From: Emticicia agri
GTDB lineage: Bacteria > Bacteroidota > Bacteroidia > Cytophagales > Spirosomataceae
NCBI RefSeq assembly: GCF_004168285.1
Contig: NZ_SEWF01000048.1
Location: 1-39,690 of the forward strand
Reading direction: 5' to 3'
Length of the DNA stretch: 39,690 nucleotides
In this document: positions 25,361 to 32,161 of the stretch, piece after piece
Numbering within the stretch: the first letter of the stretch is position 1
How the letters are laid out: each line of letters starts with the position of its first letter
Translations under genes and position numbers: made by a program
The notes under the pieces: model-generated
The model's input: the letters and a program-made list of their open reading frames with translations, nothing else
What the model was told of the DNA's origin: nothing
The model's database searches: none

Positions 25361-25897
25361 TTACTCATTATCAAAAAACACTTCAATCTCTTTCCATGAT
25401 TTGAATCTTTGGTAACCATTCACCATTTGGTTATGAATGGCACTGAACATCAGGGTTTTTCCTTTGAAAGTCTTGAGGTTTTTTTCGTGGTCGTCAATCA
25501 TATAATCAGCCGCCACAATACTTTTATCTCCACAAAGTACCACGTTTCTCCACGAGATAAACGGGAAATGTTCTTCCAACCAATCCATTTTATCTTTGAG
25601 TGAGTTGGGGAACTCAGTTGCTGCAGAAACAATAAATACCTCATATATTTCATGTAATTTTTTCACTACTTCTATGGCATCTGCCATTACTTCTACATCT
25701 CTGAAAAATCCGGGTTTAAATACTTCTTCTCTGATTTTATGATAGTTCTTTTCGTCGAATATTTCAAAATACGATTTGTTCTCAAAATGTTGCTCGGTAA
25801 AAGCTGTGCTGTTAATATGGTTATAAGTTTTAAGAATTTTTCGTCCGGTAGCCGCCATTACGTCGTCCATATCAATGGCAATTCTCTTTTTGGTCAT
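25361..25897 (-). CDS. 5'(3')-deoxyribonucleotidase (HAD superfamily)
   Basis: The 178-residue cytosolic enzyme should dephosphorylate (deoxy)nucleoside monophosphates. HAD motif I is IDMDDVMA, with nucleophile Asp9 and acid Asp11. The cap region has PGFFRDVEVM, motif II is IVSAATEFP (about 93-101), and motif III/IV is ADYMIDDHEKNL (about 130-141) with its two Asp. The length fits the NT5C-type bacterial group. It heads the four-gene minus-strand operon. The intergenic region beyond (25898-26040) separates it from the divergent B12 locus and shows no exact TAnnTTTG on this strand; CGAATATA (25920-25927) is a one-mismatch candidate. Confidence 0.9.
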   Translation of the reverse strand: MTKKRIAIDMDDVMAATGRKILKTYNHINSTAFTEQHFENKSYFEIFDEKNYHKIREEVFKPGFFRDVEVMADAIEVVKKLHEIYEVFIVSAATEFPNSLKDKMDWLEEHFPFISWRNVVLCGDKSIVAADYMIDDHEKNLKTFKGKTLMFSAIHNQMVNGYQRFKSWKEIEVFFDNE

Positions 25898-26040
25898 GAG
25901 TATTATAAATTTGTTTGTGCGAATATAAACATAGATTTTACAAGATTAGAAAACTAATCGCATCTGTTTTAATAATTATTACAGAAACACTGCAAACTAC
26001 TATTTTTATAAAAAAATCTGTTCTTTTAAAAATCACTTCT

Positions 26041-26048
26041 TACCTTTG
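26041..26048 (+). promoter_or_regulatory. -7 element of the B12 riboswitch transcript
   Basis: TACCTTTG matches TAnnTTTG exactly and ends just before the riboswitch aptamer, which is where the transcript should begin. The -33 region (about 26018-26022, TGTT) is only weakly TTG-like. Confidence 0.6.
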
Positions 26049-26053
26049 CAACA

Positions 26054-26226
26054 GTTTTAGGTGCCTTATATGGTTTTCAGTGACCATTTCAAGGCTTAAA
26101 AGGGAATCCCGTTCAAATCGGGAGCTGTCCCCGCAACTGTAAGTTTCATTCATACATTTCTTCTACATGGCCACTGATTTTCGGGAAGGCCGGAAATGTT
26201 GAAACGAGTCAGGAGACCTGCCCAGG
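26054..26226 (+). promoter_or_regulatory. Cobalamin riboswitch
   Basis: The aptamer's conserved blocks are present in order: TTTTAGGTGCC (26055-26065), AAAAGGGAA (26098-26106), AGCTGTCCCCGCAACTGTAA (26113-26132), GCCACTG (26170-26176), CGGGAAGGC (26182-26190) and the B12 box GAGTCAGGAGACCTGCC (26206-26222). Cobalamin binding normally lowers expression of the downstream uptake gene. After the box, GTTTG..CTTT (26236-26246) can pair with AAAGCAAAC (26257-26265); this is a possible expression platform but has no T-run. The aptamer lies directly upstream of the BtuB-type receptor gene and explains its function. Confidence 0.96.
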
Positions 26227-26327
26227 ACTATCCTTGTTTGTGCTTTACGGCGGATGAAAGCAAACGAGCGACAGATTATCAATCATTTTTATTCATTCAG
26301 TATTTGAGCATTTCTACTAAATGCTTT

Positions 26328-26810
26328 TTGGCGAAAGGTTGGCCTTTAGTCATAGCGTGGTTTCTACTGTCGTCCGGTTATGTCTTTGCCCAAACAGATT
26401 CAACCCAAATGCTTGATGAAGTTTCGGTCAAGAGTTTTGCACCCACAAGGTTTATGGCCGGACTCAAAATTCAGCGCCTTGATTCGGCTTCGTTGCAACA
26501 GGCGAAGTTCCAGACGCTGGCCGATTTCCTGTCTTTTCTGGCACCTGTCAATTTCCGTCCTTATGGGAGCGGACAGTTGACAACTATCGGGTTAAGGGGA
26601 ACTTCAAGCAATCACACAGCTGTTCTCTGGAATGGAATTAATATCAATTCGCCCAGCACGGGGCAGAGCGATTTCTCAACGCTTCCGACCGCAGGTTTCG
26701 ACTTATTGGCTATTCAATATGGGTCTTCTTCCTGTGTCATAGGTTCTGATGCCGTAGGAGGGAGTATCTTATTAGATTCAAAGCCAATCTGGAAAAAAAA
26801 ATACGAGTAA
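26328..26810 (+). CDS. btuB: BtuB-type TonB-dependent cobalamin receptor, 5' part (frame breaks at an A9 run)
   Basis: This frame encodes a signal peptide and the plug domain. There is no convincing ATG: the only in-frame ATG (26196) lies inside the riboswitch core. The TTG at 26328 would give MAKGWPLVIAWFLLSSGYVFAQ-like export signal residues (split at residue 20) directly before TDSTQMLDEVSVKSF, the TonB-box region; TTG at 26304 is an alternative. Plug motifs follow: TIGLRGTSSNHTAVLWNGI, STLPTAGFDLLAIQYGSSS and DAVGGSILLDSK. The frame ends at TAA 26808-26810, just after nine A at 26793-26801, while homology continues in the -1 frame. The product as written would be about 160 residues of plug without a barrel. 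Confidence 0.8.
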   Translation: MAKGWPLVIAWFLLSSGYVFAQTDSTQMLDEVSVKSFAPTRFMAGLKIQRLDSASLQQAKFQTLADFLSFLAPVNFRPYGSGQLTTIGLRGTSSNHTAVLWNGININSPSTGQSDFSTLPTAGFDLLAIQYGSSSCVIGSDAVGGSILLDSKPIWKKKYE

Positions 26811-28231
26811 GTGCAGGGCAAAGGGTAGCGAGTTTTGATAACTGGCAAAGCCAGTTAAATGTCAGATTGTCTGATAAGCGTATCTCTTCTAAAACTCTTT
26901 TTTACAAAGGTGTTCTGAACAATAATTACCCCTATACCGAAAGAAAATATTATCCGGTTGAACGTTCTACTACAGACTCAAAAGGATTTATTCAGGATTT
27001 ATTTTTTCTTACCAAGAAGCTCAATCAGATTGCGCTGAATATATGGTTGTCAGATAATAATGTCGAGATTTCGCCGCAATCAATTCATACAAGAGAAGTA
27101 TTGCAGACACAGGCTATCAGGATTCTGAATACCTATCAGTTTAAAAAGCTGACCGTAAGAGGAGGATACGTACAGGATATAACTAATTATGGTAAAGGTA
27201 ATTTTATTAAACCAAGCCGTACTGCTATTGACCGCTTTCTGATACGTGCCGAGCATGAATGGACATTTGCGAAACTTACGGCACATATAGGCACTGAAGC
27301 GGCTCATGTAATAGCCCATGTAGATGGGTATGATAAAACTACTATTGCTGAAAACAGGCTTGATATTTTTGCCTGGTTGAGGTATCAGATTTCATTAAGA
27401 TTTCTGACTACACTTAACATCAGACAGGCTCTTATCAAGAGCTTTGACCCACCTTTAGCACCTGCTTTAGGGCTTGAATACCAACTCGCTAAATTTGTCA
27501 GACTAACAGGTAACCTTTCCCGCAGTTACCGAATCCCCACCATGAACGAACGCTACTGGTCTGAACTAGGAAACCCTGATCTCAAGCCGGAAGATGGATT
27601 CAACAAAGAACTGGGCATTAACTGGAATCATTCAAAAAATGATTTCAGTTTCAGTTCTTCGTTGAACGCCTACCACAACCTGATAAATAATTGGGTGTAC
27701 TGGAATCCGGAAACAGGCTATCGGGTGCAAAACCTGCAACAGGTACTGGCCAAAGGAATGGAATTTTCTAATCAGATTCAGTATCGGCATGGGCAAATTT
27801 CTTCGGGATTAACCGCTCAATACGCATTTACACATTCTTCTCAACAAAAGGCTTATGATAATTTCTCTGCCGATGTCATAGGTAAACAACTCATCTATAT
27901 TCCTAAGCACAATTTTACTGCTAATCTTTTTTATCAGACTTTACTATTGACTAAAGGAGAGTTCTTTAGAAAACACGGAATGCCATTCCGTGCTACGCTA
28001 CAATGGCAGGCCAATAGCCGCCGATACTATACTTTCGACAACTCAAAATGGTTTGACGGACAACAACTGTTTAATGTGATTATAGAAAATGGCTTGCACA
28101 CGAAGCATGTGGAAGGAAAAATATTTTTTCAGGTCAATAATGTATTCGATGAGTTGTATCTGAACTCCAAACGTAATGCCATGCCAGGCAGAAATTACGC
28201 CATTAACTTAGTAATAAACATAAATAAATAA
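26801..28231 (+). CDS. btuB: BtuB-type TonB-dependent cobalamin receptor, 3' part (beta-barrel)
   Basis: This frame picks up exactly at the end of the A9 run (IRVSAGQRVASFDNWQSQLN) and stays open for about 476 codons without a stop, encoding the 22-strand-type barrel. The C-terminal pattern VFDELYLNSKRNAMPGRNY and a final hydrophobic strand are normal for TonB-dependent receptors. Joined to the upstream frame by a -1 shift (one extra A) it makes a receptor of about 634 residues, the usual BtuB length. The first ATG (26867) is not a natural start, because the barrel begins before it. The lack of any further damage points to a recent mutation, a sequencing error in the homopolymer, or expression by slippage on the A-run. 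Four bases separate it from the BtuG-like gene. Confidence 0.85.
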   Translation: MRVSAGQRVASFDNWQSQLNVRLSDKRISSKTLFYKGVLNNNYPYTERKYYPVERSTTDSKGFIQDLFFLTKKLNQIALNIWLSDNNVEISPQSIHTREVLQTQAIRILNTYQFKKLTVRGGYVQDITNYGKGNFIKPSRTAIDRFLIRAEHEWTFAKLTAHIGTEAAHVIAHVDGYDKTTIAENRLDIFAWLRYQISLRFLTTLNIRQALIKSFDPPLAPALGLEYQLAKFVRLTGNLSRSYRIPTMNERYWSELGNPDLKPEDGFNKELGINWNHSKNDFSFSSSLNAYHNLINNWVYWNPETGYRVQNLQQVLAKGMEFSNQIQYRHGQISSGLTAQYAFTHSSQQKAYDNFSADVIGKQLIYIPKHNFTANLFYQTLLLTKGEFFRKHGMPFRATLQWQANSRRYYTFDNSKWFDGQQLFNVIIENGLHTKHVEGKIFFQVNNVFDELYLNSKRNAMPGRNYAINLVININK

Positions 28232-28235
28232 TACA

Positions 28236-29297
28236 ATGAATTTTAGAAAATTATCACTACTCAGCTTTATTTCGATAGCACTTTTTTCCTGCGAAACGAA
28301 AGAGGCAGAACCTGCACAACCTTATGACACCGGCGTATTTGTTATTAATAATGGCAACTTTTTTGATAACAACGGGTCTGTTTCTTTGATAAAACGTGAC
28401 TCTACAAAAGCGGTGATAGATATATTTCAGAAAGAGAACAGCCGCACTATTGCCGGAGGTATTATTGATTATGCAGTAATAGATAATAAAGGACTTATAC
28501 TGGTAGATAACTCTACAGACGGACAAGATGCTATTGAGATTGTAAATGCCCGTACCTTTAAATCAGAAGGGAGAATTAAAGAGGTAGAAAACCCCCGTAA
28601 TGCCATAAAAGTGGCAGCCAACAAAGCCTATGTGGTATGTTGGGATGTGCTTAATGCTGATTATTCGTATAAGCCTGGATATATAGCAGTTATTGATTTA
28701 CTTACGAATAAAGTTACGAAGAAAATTACCGTGCAAAATGGTGCAGAAGGAATTGTAGTAGTAGGAAATGAGGCTTTTGTTGGTAACAATGCTTATTCAG
28801 GTAAAAGTGAAATCTCGGTAATCGATATAAGTAAAGATGAAGTATTGTCTAAAATTACCCTAAAGGGTGGTACGGCTAATCTTATAGTAGATGCAAACAA
28901 TAAAATCTGGTGTTCGGTTAGCAAAGAGTTTTTGCGTATCAATCCTGCGACTAAAGCAATAGAAGCAACGATAAGCACTGAAACAGCTACTGATAAAGTG
29001 CCGGGAATGCTTGCTTTAAATGCCAATAAAACCACTATTTACTTTGACTATTCTCATTGGAGTACAGGCGGTGAAATATATAGCTTTAATATAACAGATG
29101 CTACTATCTCAACCACTACGCCTTTAATTAAACGCACGTTTTCTGCTTTAGGATTTGATGCAAAAGAAGGCATTATTTATACAGGTGTTACTCCATCATA
29201 TAAACAGGCAGGTTATGTTTTCAGATATAGACCAACCGGGGTTTTGATTGACTCAGTAAAAGCTGAAATTGCACCGATTAAGTTTGTGTTTAAGTAA
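28236..29297 (+). CDS. BtuG-like beta-propeller surface lipoprotein (YncE/DUF5074 type)
   Basis: The 353-residue protein has a lipoprotein signal (lipobox LFSC, Cys19) followed by an acidic stretch ETKEAEPAQP that may help surface export. The rest is made of propeller-like repeats: GVFVINNGNFFDNNGSVSLI (34-53), GYIAVIDLLTNKVTKKITV, SEISVIDISKDEVLSKITL, and GEIYSFNITDATIS. This is the YncE/DUF5074 pattern of the Bacteroides protein BtuG, a surface lipoprotein that binds cobalamin very tightly and hands it to BtuB. The position 4 bases after the riboswitch-controlled BtuB gene strongly supports the same role. It is inferred from context plus fold; B12-contact residues were not checked. Confidence 0.85.
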   Translation: MNFRKLSLLSFISIALFSCETKEAEPAQPYDTGVFVINNGNFFDNNGSVSLIKRDSTKAVIDIFQKENSRTIAGGIIDYAVIDNKGLILVDNSTDGQDAIEIVNARTFKSEGRIKEVENPRNAIKVAANKAYVVCWDVLNADYSYKPGYIAVIDLLTNKVTKKITVQNGAEGIVVVGNEAFVGNNAYSGKSEISVIDISKDEVLSKITLKGGTANLIVDANNKIWCSVSKEFLRINPATKAIEATISTETATDKVPGMLALNANKTTIYFDYSHWSTGGEIYSFNITDATISTTTPLIKRTFSALGFDAKEGIIYTGVTPSYKQAGYVFRYRPTGVLIDSVKAEIAPIKFVFK

Positions 29298-29381
29298 AAA
29301 ACAGGTTTACTGAAATTTTTCGCATAGGGTGATACATCTATAGCAACCTTAAAATGTATCAGATCGGTAAAGCAGATAAAG

Positions 29382-29424
29382 AATGCATAGAATAAGCAAA
29401 ACATTAGTTATTCTGTGCATTTTT
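29382..29424 (+). terminator. Terminator of the B12 uptake operon
   Basis: AATGCATAGAATAA (29382-29395) pairs with TTATTCTGTGCATT (29408-29421) over 14 bp with one G-U pair. A T-run to 29424 follows. An additional small stem TGATACAT/ATGTATCA precedes it at about 29331-29361. It ends transcription about 85-125 bases after the BtuG-like stop. Confidence 0.83.
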
Positions 29425-29477
29425 CAATTATAAATGTTATATTTACATTTTACGAACCTAAAATCCTAAGCTAAAAC

Positions 29478-30731
29478 TTGTTATTTAGTGAACTAAATCT
29501 ACACGAAGACCTGCTGTCGGGCGTAGATGCCATGAATTACATTCAGCCTTCTGCTATACAGGAGCTGACAATTCCTCTTATTCTTGCAGGAAAAGATCTT
29601 CTTGCTTCTGCCCAAACGGGTACAGGCAAAACTGCTGCTTACCTTATTCCTTTGCTTGATCAGGTAATCCGTTCACAAAGCAATCAGACCTCTGCTTTAG
29701 TCCTTGTCCCTACACGTGAATTGGCTAAACAGATTGATGAACAGATAGAAGGATTCAGTTATTTTATTAATGCTACCAGTATTGCTATTTATGGCGGAGG
29801 CAAAGGCGAAGACTGGGACCAGCAACGAAAAGCACTGGTACATGGAGCCGACATAATTATTGCTACTCCGGGACGCCTGATGGCTCACATGAAATCAGGT
29901 GAAGTGAAATTTGATCATATTAAATGCCTTGTGCTCGATGAAGCTGATAAGATGCTGGACATGGGTTTTTCTGACGATATTCTTTTTGTATTGAAACATC
30001 TTCCGGCAAAACGTCAGAACCTGATGTTTTCGGCTACAATGCCAAAGAAAATAAGAGATTTTGCCCATAAAATTCTTAATAATCCGGAAGAAGTAAGACT
30101 GGCAACTTCTAAACCTGCGGAGGGCATTGACCAACAGTTTTATTTAGCTAATGATGAGCAGAAAATTCCGTTACTGGCACATCTGCTCAAAAGTGCTGAT
30201 GTTCAGTCGGTTATTATATTTTCGTCACAGCGAACCATGATTGACAAAATTATCAGAGCATTAACAAAATTAAAGTTAGAGGCCAGAGGGATTTCGTCAG
30301 ATGTGTCGCAGCAGGAACGTGAAAATATATTGCGTGATTTTAAGAACAAGCAATACAAAATTCTGGTAGCTACCGATGTGCTTTCAAGGGGAATTGATAT
30401 TAATAACCTGAGCCATGTAATCAATTTTGATGTACCACGTGATGCGGAAGACTATATTCATCGTATTGGTCGAACAGCAAGAGCAGAAACTACTGGTACC
30501 GCCATCACGTTTATCAACGAAAAAGACCAGTACCGCATCAGAAATATTGAGAAGCTTTTAGAGAAAGAAGTAGAAAAACAAAATATCACCGAGAGTTTAG
30601 GATTAGGTGTAGCACCCGAATTTAAATCCGGTAATCCAAAAAACAAATTCAAGAAACCATCTGGCTCTGCTAATAAAAACAAAACTAAAAGAAAATTTTT
30701 CCGCCCTGCTAAAAAAACTTCCGGGAGTTAA
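29478..30731 (+). CDS. DEAD-box RNA helicase (RhlE-like) with a TTG start
   Basis: The 417-residue helicase has all core motifs: Q motif with Gln28, motif I AQTGTGKT (45-52), Ia PTRELAK (78-84), TPGR (130-133), DEAD (154-157), SAT (185-187), TDVLSRGID (299-307) and HRIGRTAR (328-335). A basic, low-complexity tail follows (KKPSGSANKNKTKRKFF), as in RhlE/CsdA-type proteins acting in ribosome assembly or RNA decay. No ATG precedes the Q motif in frame. An in-frame TAA lies two codons upstream of the TTG at 29478, and the next ATG (residue 19) would cut into the Q motif, so the start is almost certainly TTG. A weak hairpin TAGAC/GTCTA (30740-30756) follows the stop. Confidence 0.94.
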   Translation: MLFSELNLHEDLLSGVDAMNYIQPSAIQELTIPLILAGKDLLASAQTGTGKTAAYLIPLLDQVIRSQSNQTSALVLVPTRELAKQIDEQIEGFSYFINATSIAIYGGGKGEDWDQQRKALVHGADIIIATPGRLMAHMKSGEVKFDHIKCLVLDEADKMLDMGFSDDILFVLKHLPAKRQNLMFSATMPKKIRDFAHKILNNPEEVRLATSKPAEGIDQQFYLANDEQKIPLLAHLLKSADVQSVIIFSSQRTMIDKIIRALTKLKLEARGISSDVSQQERENILRDFKNKQYKILVATDVLSRGIDINNLSHVINFDVPRDAEDYIHRIGRTARAETTGTAITFINEKDQYRIRNIEKLLEKEVEKQNITESLGLGVAPEFKSGNPKNKFKKPSGSANKNKTKRKFFRPAKKTSGS

Positions 30732-30786
30732 TCATACGGTAGACTTCACAGGTCTATAGTTTTACCATTGGTTTGTACAACCTTAC

Positions 30787-31254
30787 TCAATTAACCTTTT
30801 TTATGGGTTCTGTATCTTGTAAAATGTAATTAAGCTCTTCTATATTATCAGCATTCAGATTGAGTGTACCACGTACTACCCATATTTCATCTGTTTTATA
30901 CTTGCCGGATTTTTTCATTTTCAACTGAATGATAGATTCCGGCCCTGAGCCACCACAAAAAAAGCAAGCCGCCATAGGGTATGCCGATAAGACATAGATG
31001 TTTTCAGTAGGATTAACCGGAATCATATAGCCTCTAATTTCTACCTCTCTTCCCTCCAAAGCTTTTACCTTTTCGCTAAAACTGGGATACAGAAAAAACA
31101 TATTTTCTTTTTTGTTGAACCTCTTTGTAAACCTTACGCCCTGTAATTCTTTCCAGGTTATTTTCTGAGGGCTCACCTGCCAGCTAAAGCATACACAACT
31201 GCATATCAGCAAAATACTGATTTTAAGAGAGTCGAAATTACTAAGAGGTTTCAT
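30787..31254 (-). CDS. Exported CxxC protein of unknown function (DUF3299-like outline)
   Basis: The 155-residue protein has an N-terminal export signal (about 8-25, rich in Cys: ICSCVCFSW). The mature part contains an OB-like strand order with ALEGREVEIRGYMIPVNP (65-82) and YVLSAYPMAACFFCGGSGPE (87-106), with Cys97-x-x-Cys100 as a likely metal or redox site. GREVEIRGYMIP recalls DUF3299 proteins, but the resemblance is short, so the family name is tentative. The gene is transcribed divergently from the MerC-like gene, across a region with two Fur/Zur-type palindromes. One overlaps its predicted -7 box (TAAATTTG, minus strand 31289..31282). A metal-related, regulator-repressed role in the periplasm is inferred from this context only. 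Confidence 0.7.
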   Translation of the reverse strand: MKPLSNFDSLKISILLICSCVCFSWQVSPQKITWKELQGVRFTKRFNKKENMFFLYPSFSEKVKALEGREVEIRGYMIPVNPTENIYVLSAYPMAACFFCGGSGPESIIQLKMKKSGKYKTDEIWVVRGTLNLNADNIEELNYILQDTEPIKKVN

Positions 31255-31268
31255 GATAAATTAATTTA

Positions 31269-31283
31269 TGCAACATTGTTTCA
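31269..31283. promoter_or_regulatory. Fur/Zur-type operator box 1
   Basis: TGCAACATTGTTTCA is a 7-1-7 inverted repeat with one mismatch. It lies at the 3' edge of the predicted -7 element of the minus-strand CxxC-protein gene, where a bound repressor would block transcription. It shares 13 of 15 bases with box 2, and both point to the consensus TGCAACATTGTTGCA. Confidence 0.65.
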
Positions 31284-31289
31284 AATTTA
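31282..31289 (-). promoter_or_regulatory. Candidate -7 element of the CxxC-protein gene
   Basis: On the minus strand TAAATTTG matches TAnnTTTG exactly, 27 bases before the ATG at 31254. No TTG was found at the -33 distance. Confidence 0.45.
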
Positions 31290-31301
31290 GTTATTGAATT
31301 T

Positions 31302-31309
31302 TATTTTTG
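31302..31309 (+). promoter_or_regulatory. Candidate -7 element of the MerC-like/His-rich operon
   Basis: TATTTTTG matches TAnnTTTG, with TTG 23 bases upstream (31276-31278). It ends inside operator box 2 and 29 bases before the ATG at 31339. Confidence 0.5.
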
Positions 31310-31322
31310 CATCATTGTTGCA
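31308..31322. promoter_or_regulatory. Fur/Zur-type operator box 2
   Basis: TGCATCATTGTTGCA is a 7-1-7 inverted repeat with one mismatch, extended by TTATGCAA-like flanks (TGCATAA to 31325). It overlaps the -7 element and the predicted transcript start of the MerC-like gene, mirroring box 1 on the other promoter. Confidence 0.65.
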
Positions 31323-31338
31323 TAAATATTATTTTATT

Positions 31339-31695
31339 ATGGTTAAAACACTCTTAGGATTTCAATTTTTTGCCTCTTCCTTGCTTCATCTGCTTTGTTG
31401 CGGATTGCCTTTATTGGTGAGTATCAGCGGTGGTTTAAGTATTTTTATAGCTTTACAGTCTTTCACCCCTATAATTTGGGGGCTGCAATTGATAGTTTTC
31501 ACATGTACTTTTTATCAATTATATAAATCTTCTGATAGTGTATCAAAATCAATCAGGTATCAGCGAATTATTTTCTGGGTATTGACCTTACTATCCGTTT
31601 TCCTTTTTTTTTACCCCCCCACGCATTGGTTTAAATCAGAAGAAACAAGACTTAAGCAGGCGCAAATAGAACGCTTTTTAAAACACAAAAATTAA
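31339..31695 (+). CDS. MerC-like small membrane protein
   Basis: The 118-residue protein has three to four membrane helices and begins MVKTLLGFQFFASSLLHLLC. The pair Cys20-Cys21 in LLHLLCCGLPLLVSI (15-29) lies inside the first helix, as in MerC-type and related metal-handling membrane proteins. A longer frame starting at TTG 31294 exists, but it would begin upstream of the predicted promoter element and run across operator box 2, so the ATG at 31339 was chosen. The His-rich lipoprotein gene follows after 8 bases, so both are one operon. Transport of a soft or borderline metal (zinc, copper or mercury) is possible; zinc is favoured by the operator type. Function is inferred. Confidence 0.75.
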   Translation: MVKTLLGFQFFASSLLHLLCCGLPLLVSISGGLSIFIALQSFTPIIWGLQLIVFTCTFYQLYKSSDSVSKSIRYQRIIFWVLTLLSVFLFFYPPTHWFKSEETRLKQAQIERFLKHKN

Positions 31696-31703
31696 TAAAC
31701 CTT

Positions 31704-32153
31704 ATGAAGAAAATCTGGACTTTTATAGCAGGACTTGCACTTGTTGCTTGTTCGCCTAAATCACCTAAAGATAACCCCACATTGGTTGAAGCCAATCGGA
31801 TACACATAGAAGCAGAAGCCATACAGGAAGAGATTGAACCTGAAATAGAGAAGATTGATAGTCTGAAAAATGAACTATTAGCAAAGAAAAATACAAAAAC
31901 AGATTCGTTAGCCTATGAGTTGACTCAACTAAAAACTGATTTTGAAGAATGGGAAAAGAATTTTTTTGCTGTGCCGGGCTTTGAATATGAGCATAAAACT
32001 GAACACGAACACCATCACCACAACCATGCAACTGCGCCGGAATTACCTGCGGATAAAATGTTAGAGGTGCAAAAAGAAATCAGAAAAAATATTGAAGGCA
32101 TTAAAATTAGTCTTGACCAGACTATGCCGGAAGTAAAAGAAGTATTGAAATAA
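31704..32153 (+). CDS. His-rich coiled-coil lipoprotein, probable metal-binding protein
   Basis: The 149-residue protein has a lipoprotein signal (LVAC, Cys16), then a highly charged helical region (about 30-85; EAEAIQEEIEPEIEKIDSLK) likely to form a coiled coil. A metal-ligand cluster HEHHHHNH follows at 101-108 with further His and Glu before it, and a second helix to the C-terminus (KMLEVQKEIRKNIEGIK). No enzyme motif is seen. It is probably a periplasmic or surface zinc (or nickel/copper) sponge working with the MerC-like protein encoded 8 bases upstream, under the same operator. Its stop is 8 bases from the stop of the convergent membrane-protein gene. I do not recognise a named family. 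Confidence 0.8.
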   Translation: MKKIWTFIAGLALVACSPKSPKDNPTLVEANRIHIEAEAIQEEIEPEIEKIDSLKNELLAKKNTKTDSLAYELTQLKTDFEEWEKNFFAVPGFEYEHKTEHEHHHHNHATAPELPADKMLEVQKEIRKNIEGIKISLDQTMPEVKEVLK

Positions 32154-32161
32154 GACTTTCA

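Noticed and set aside
26196-26327. Coding use of the ATG at 26196
   Set aside because: It lies inside the conserved 3' part of the cobalamin aptamer, before the B12 box.
31294-31338. TTG start for the MerC-like protein
   Set aside because: It would precede the predicted transcript start and cross an operator palindrome; the ATG at 31339 fits better.
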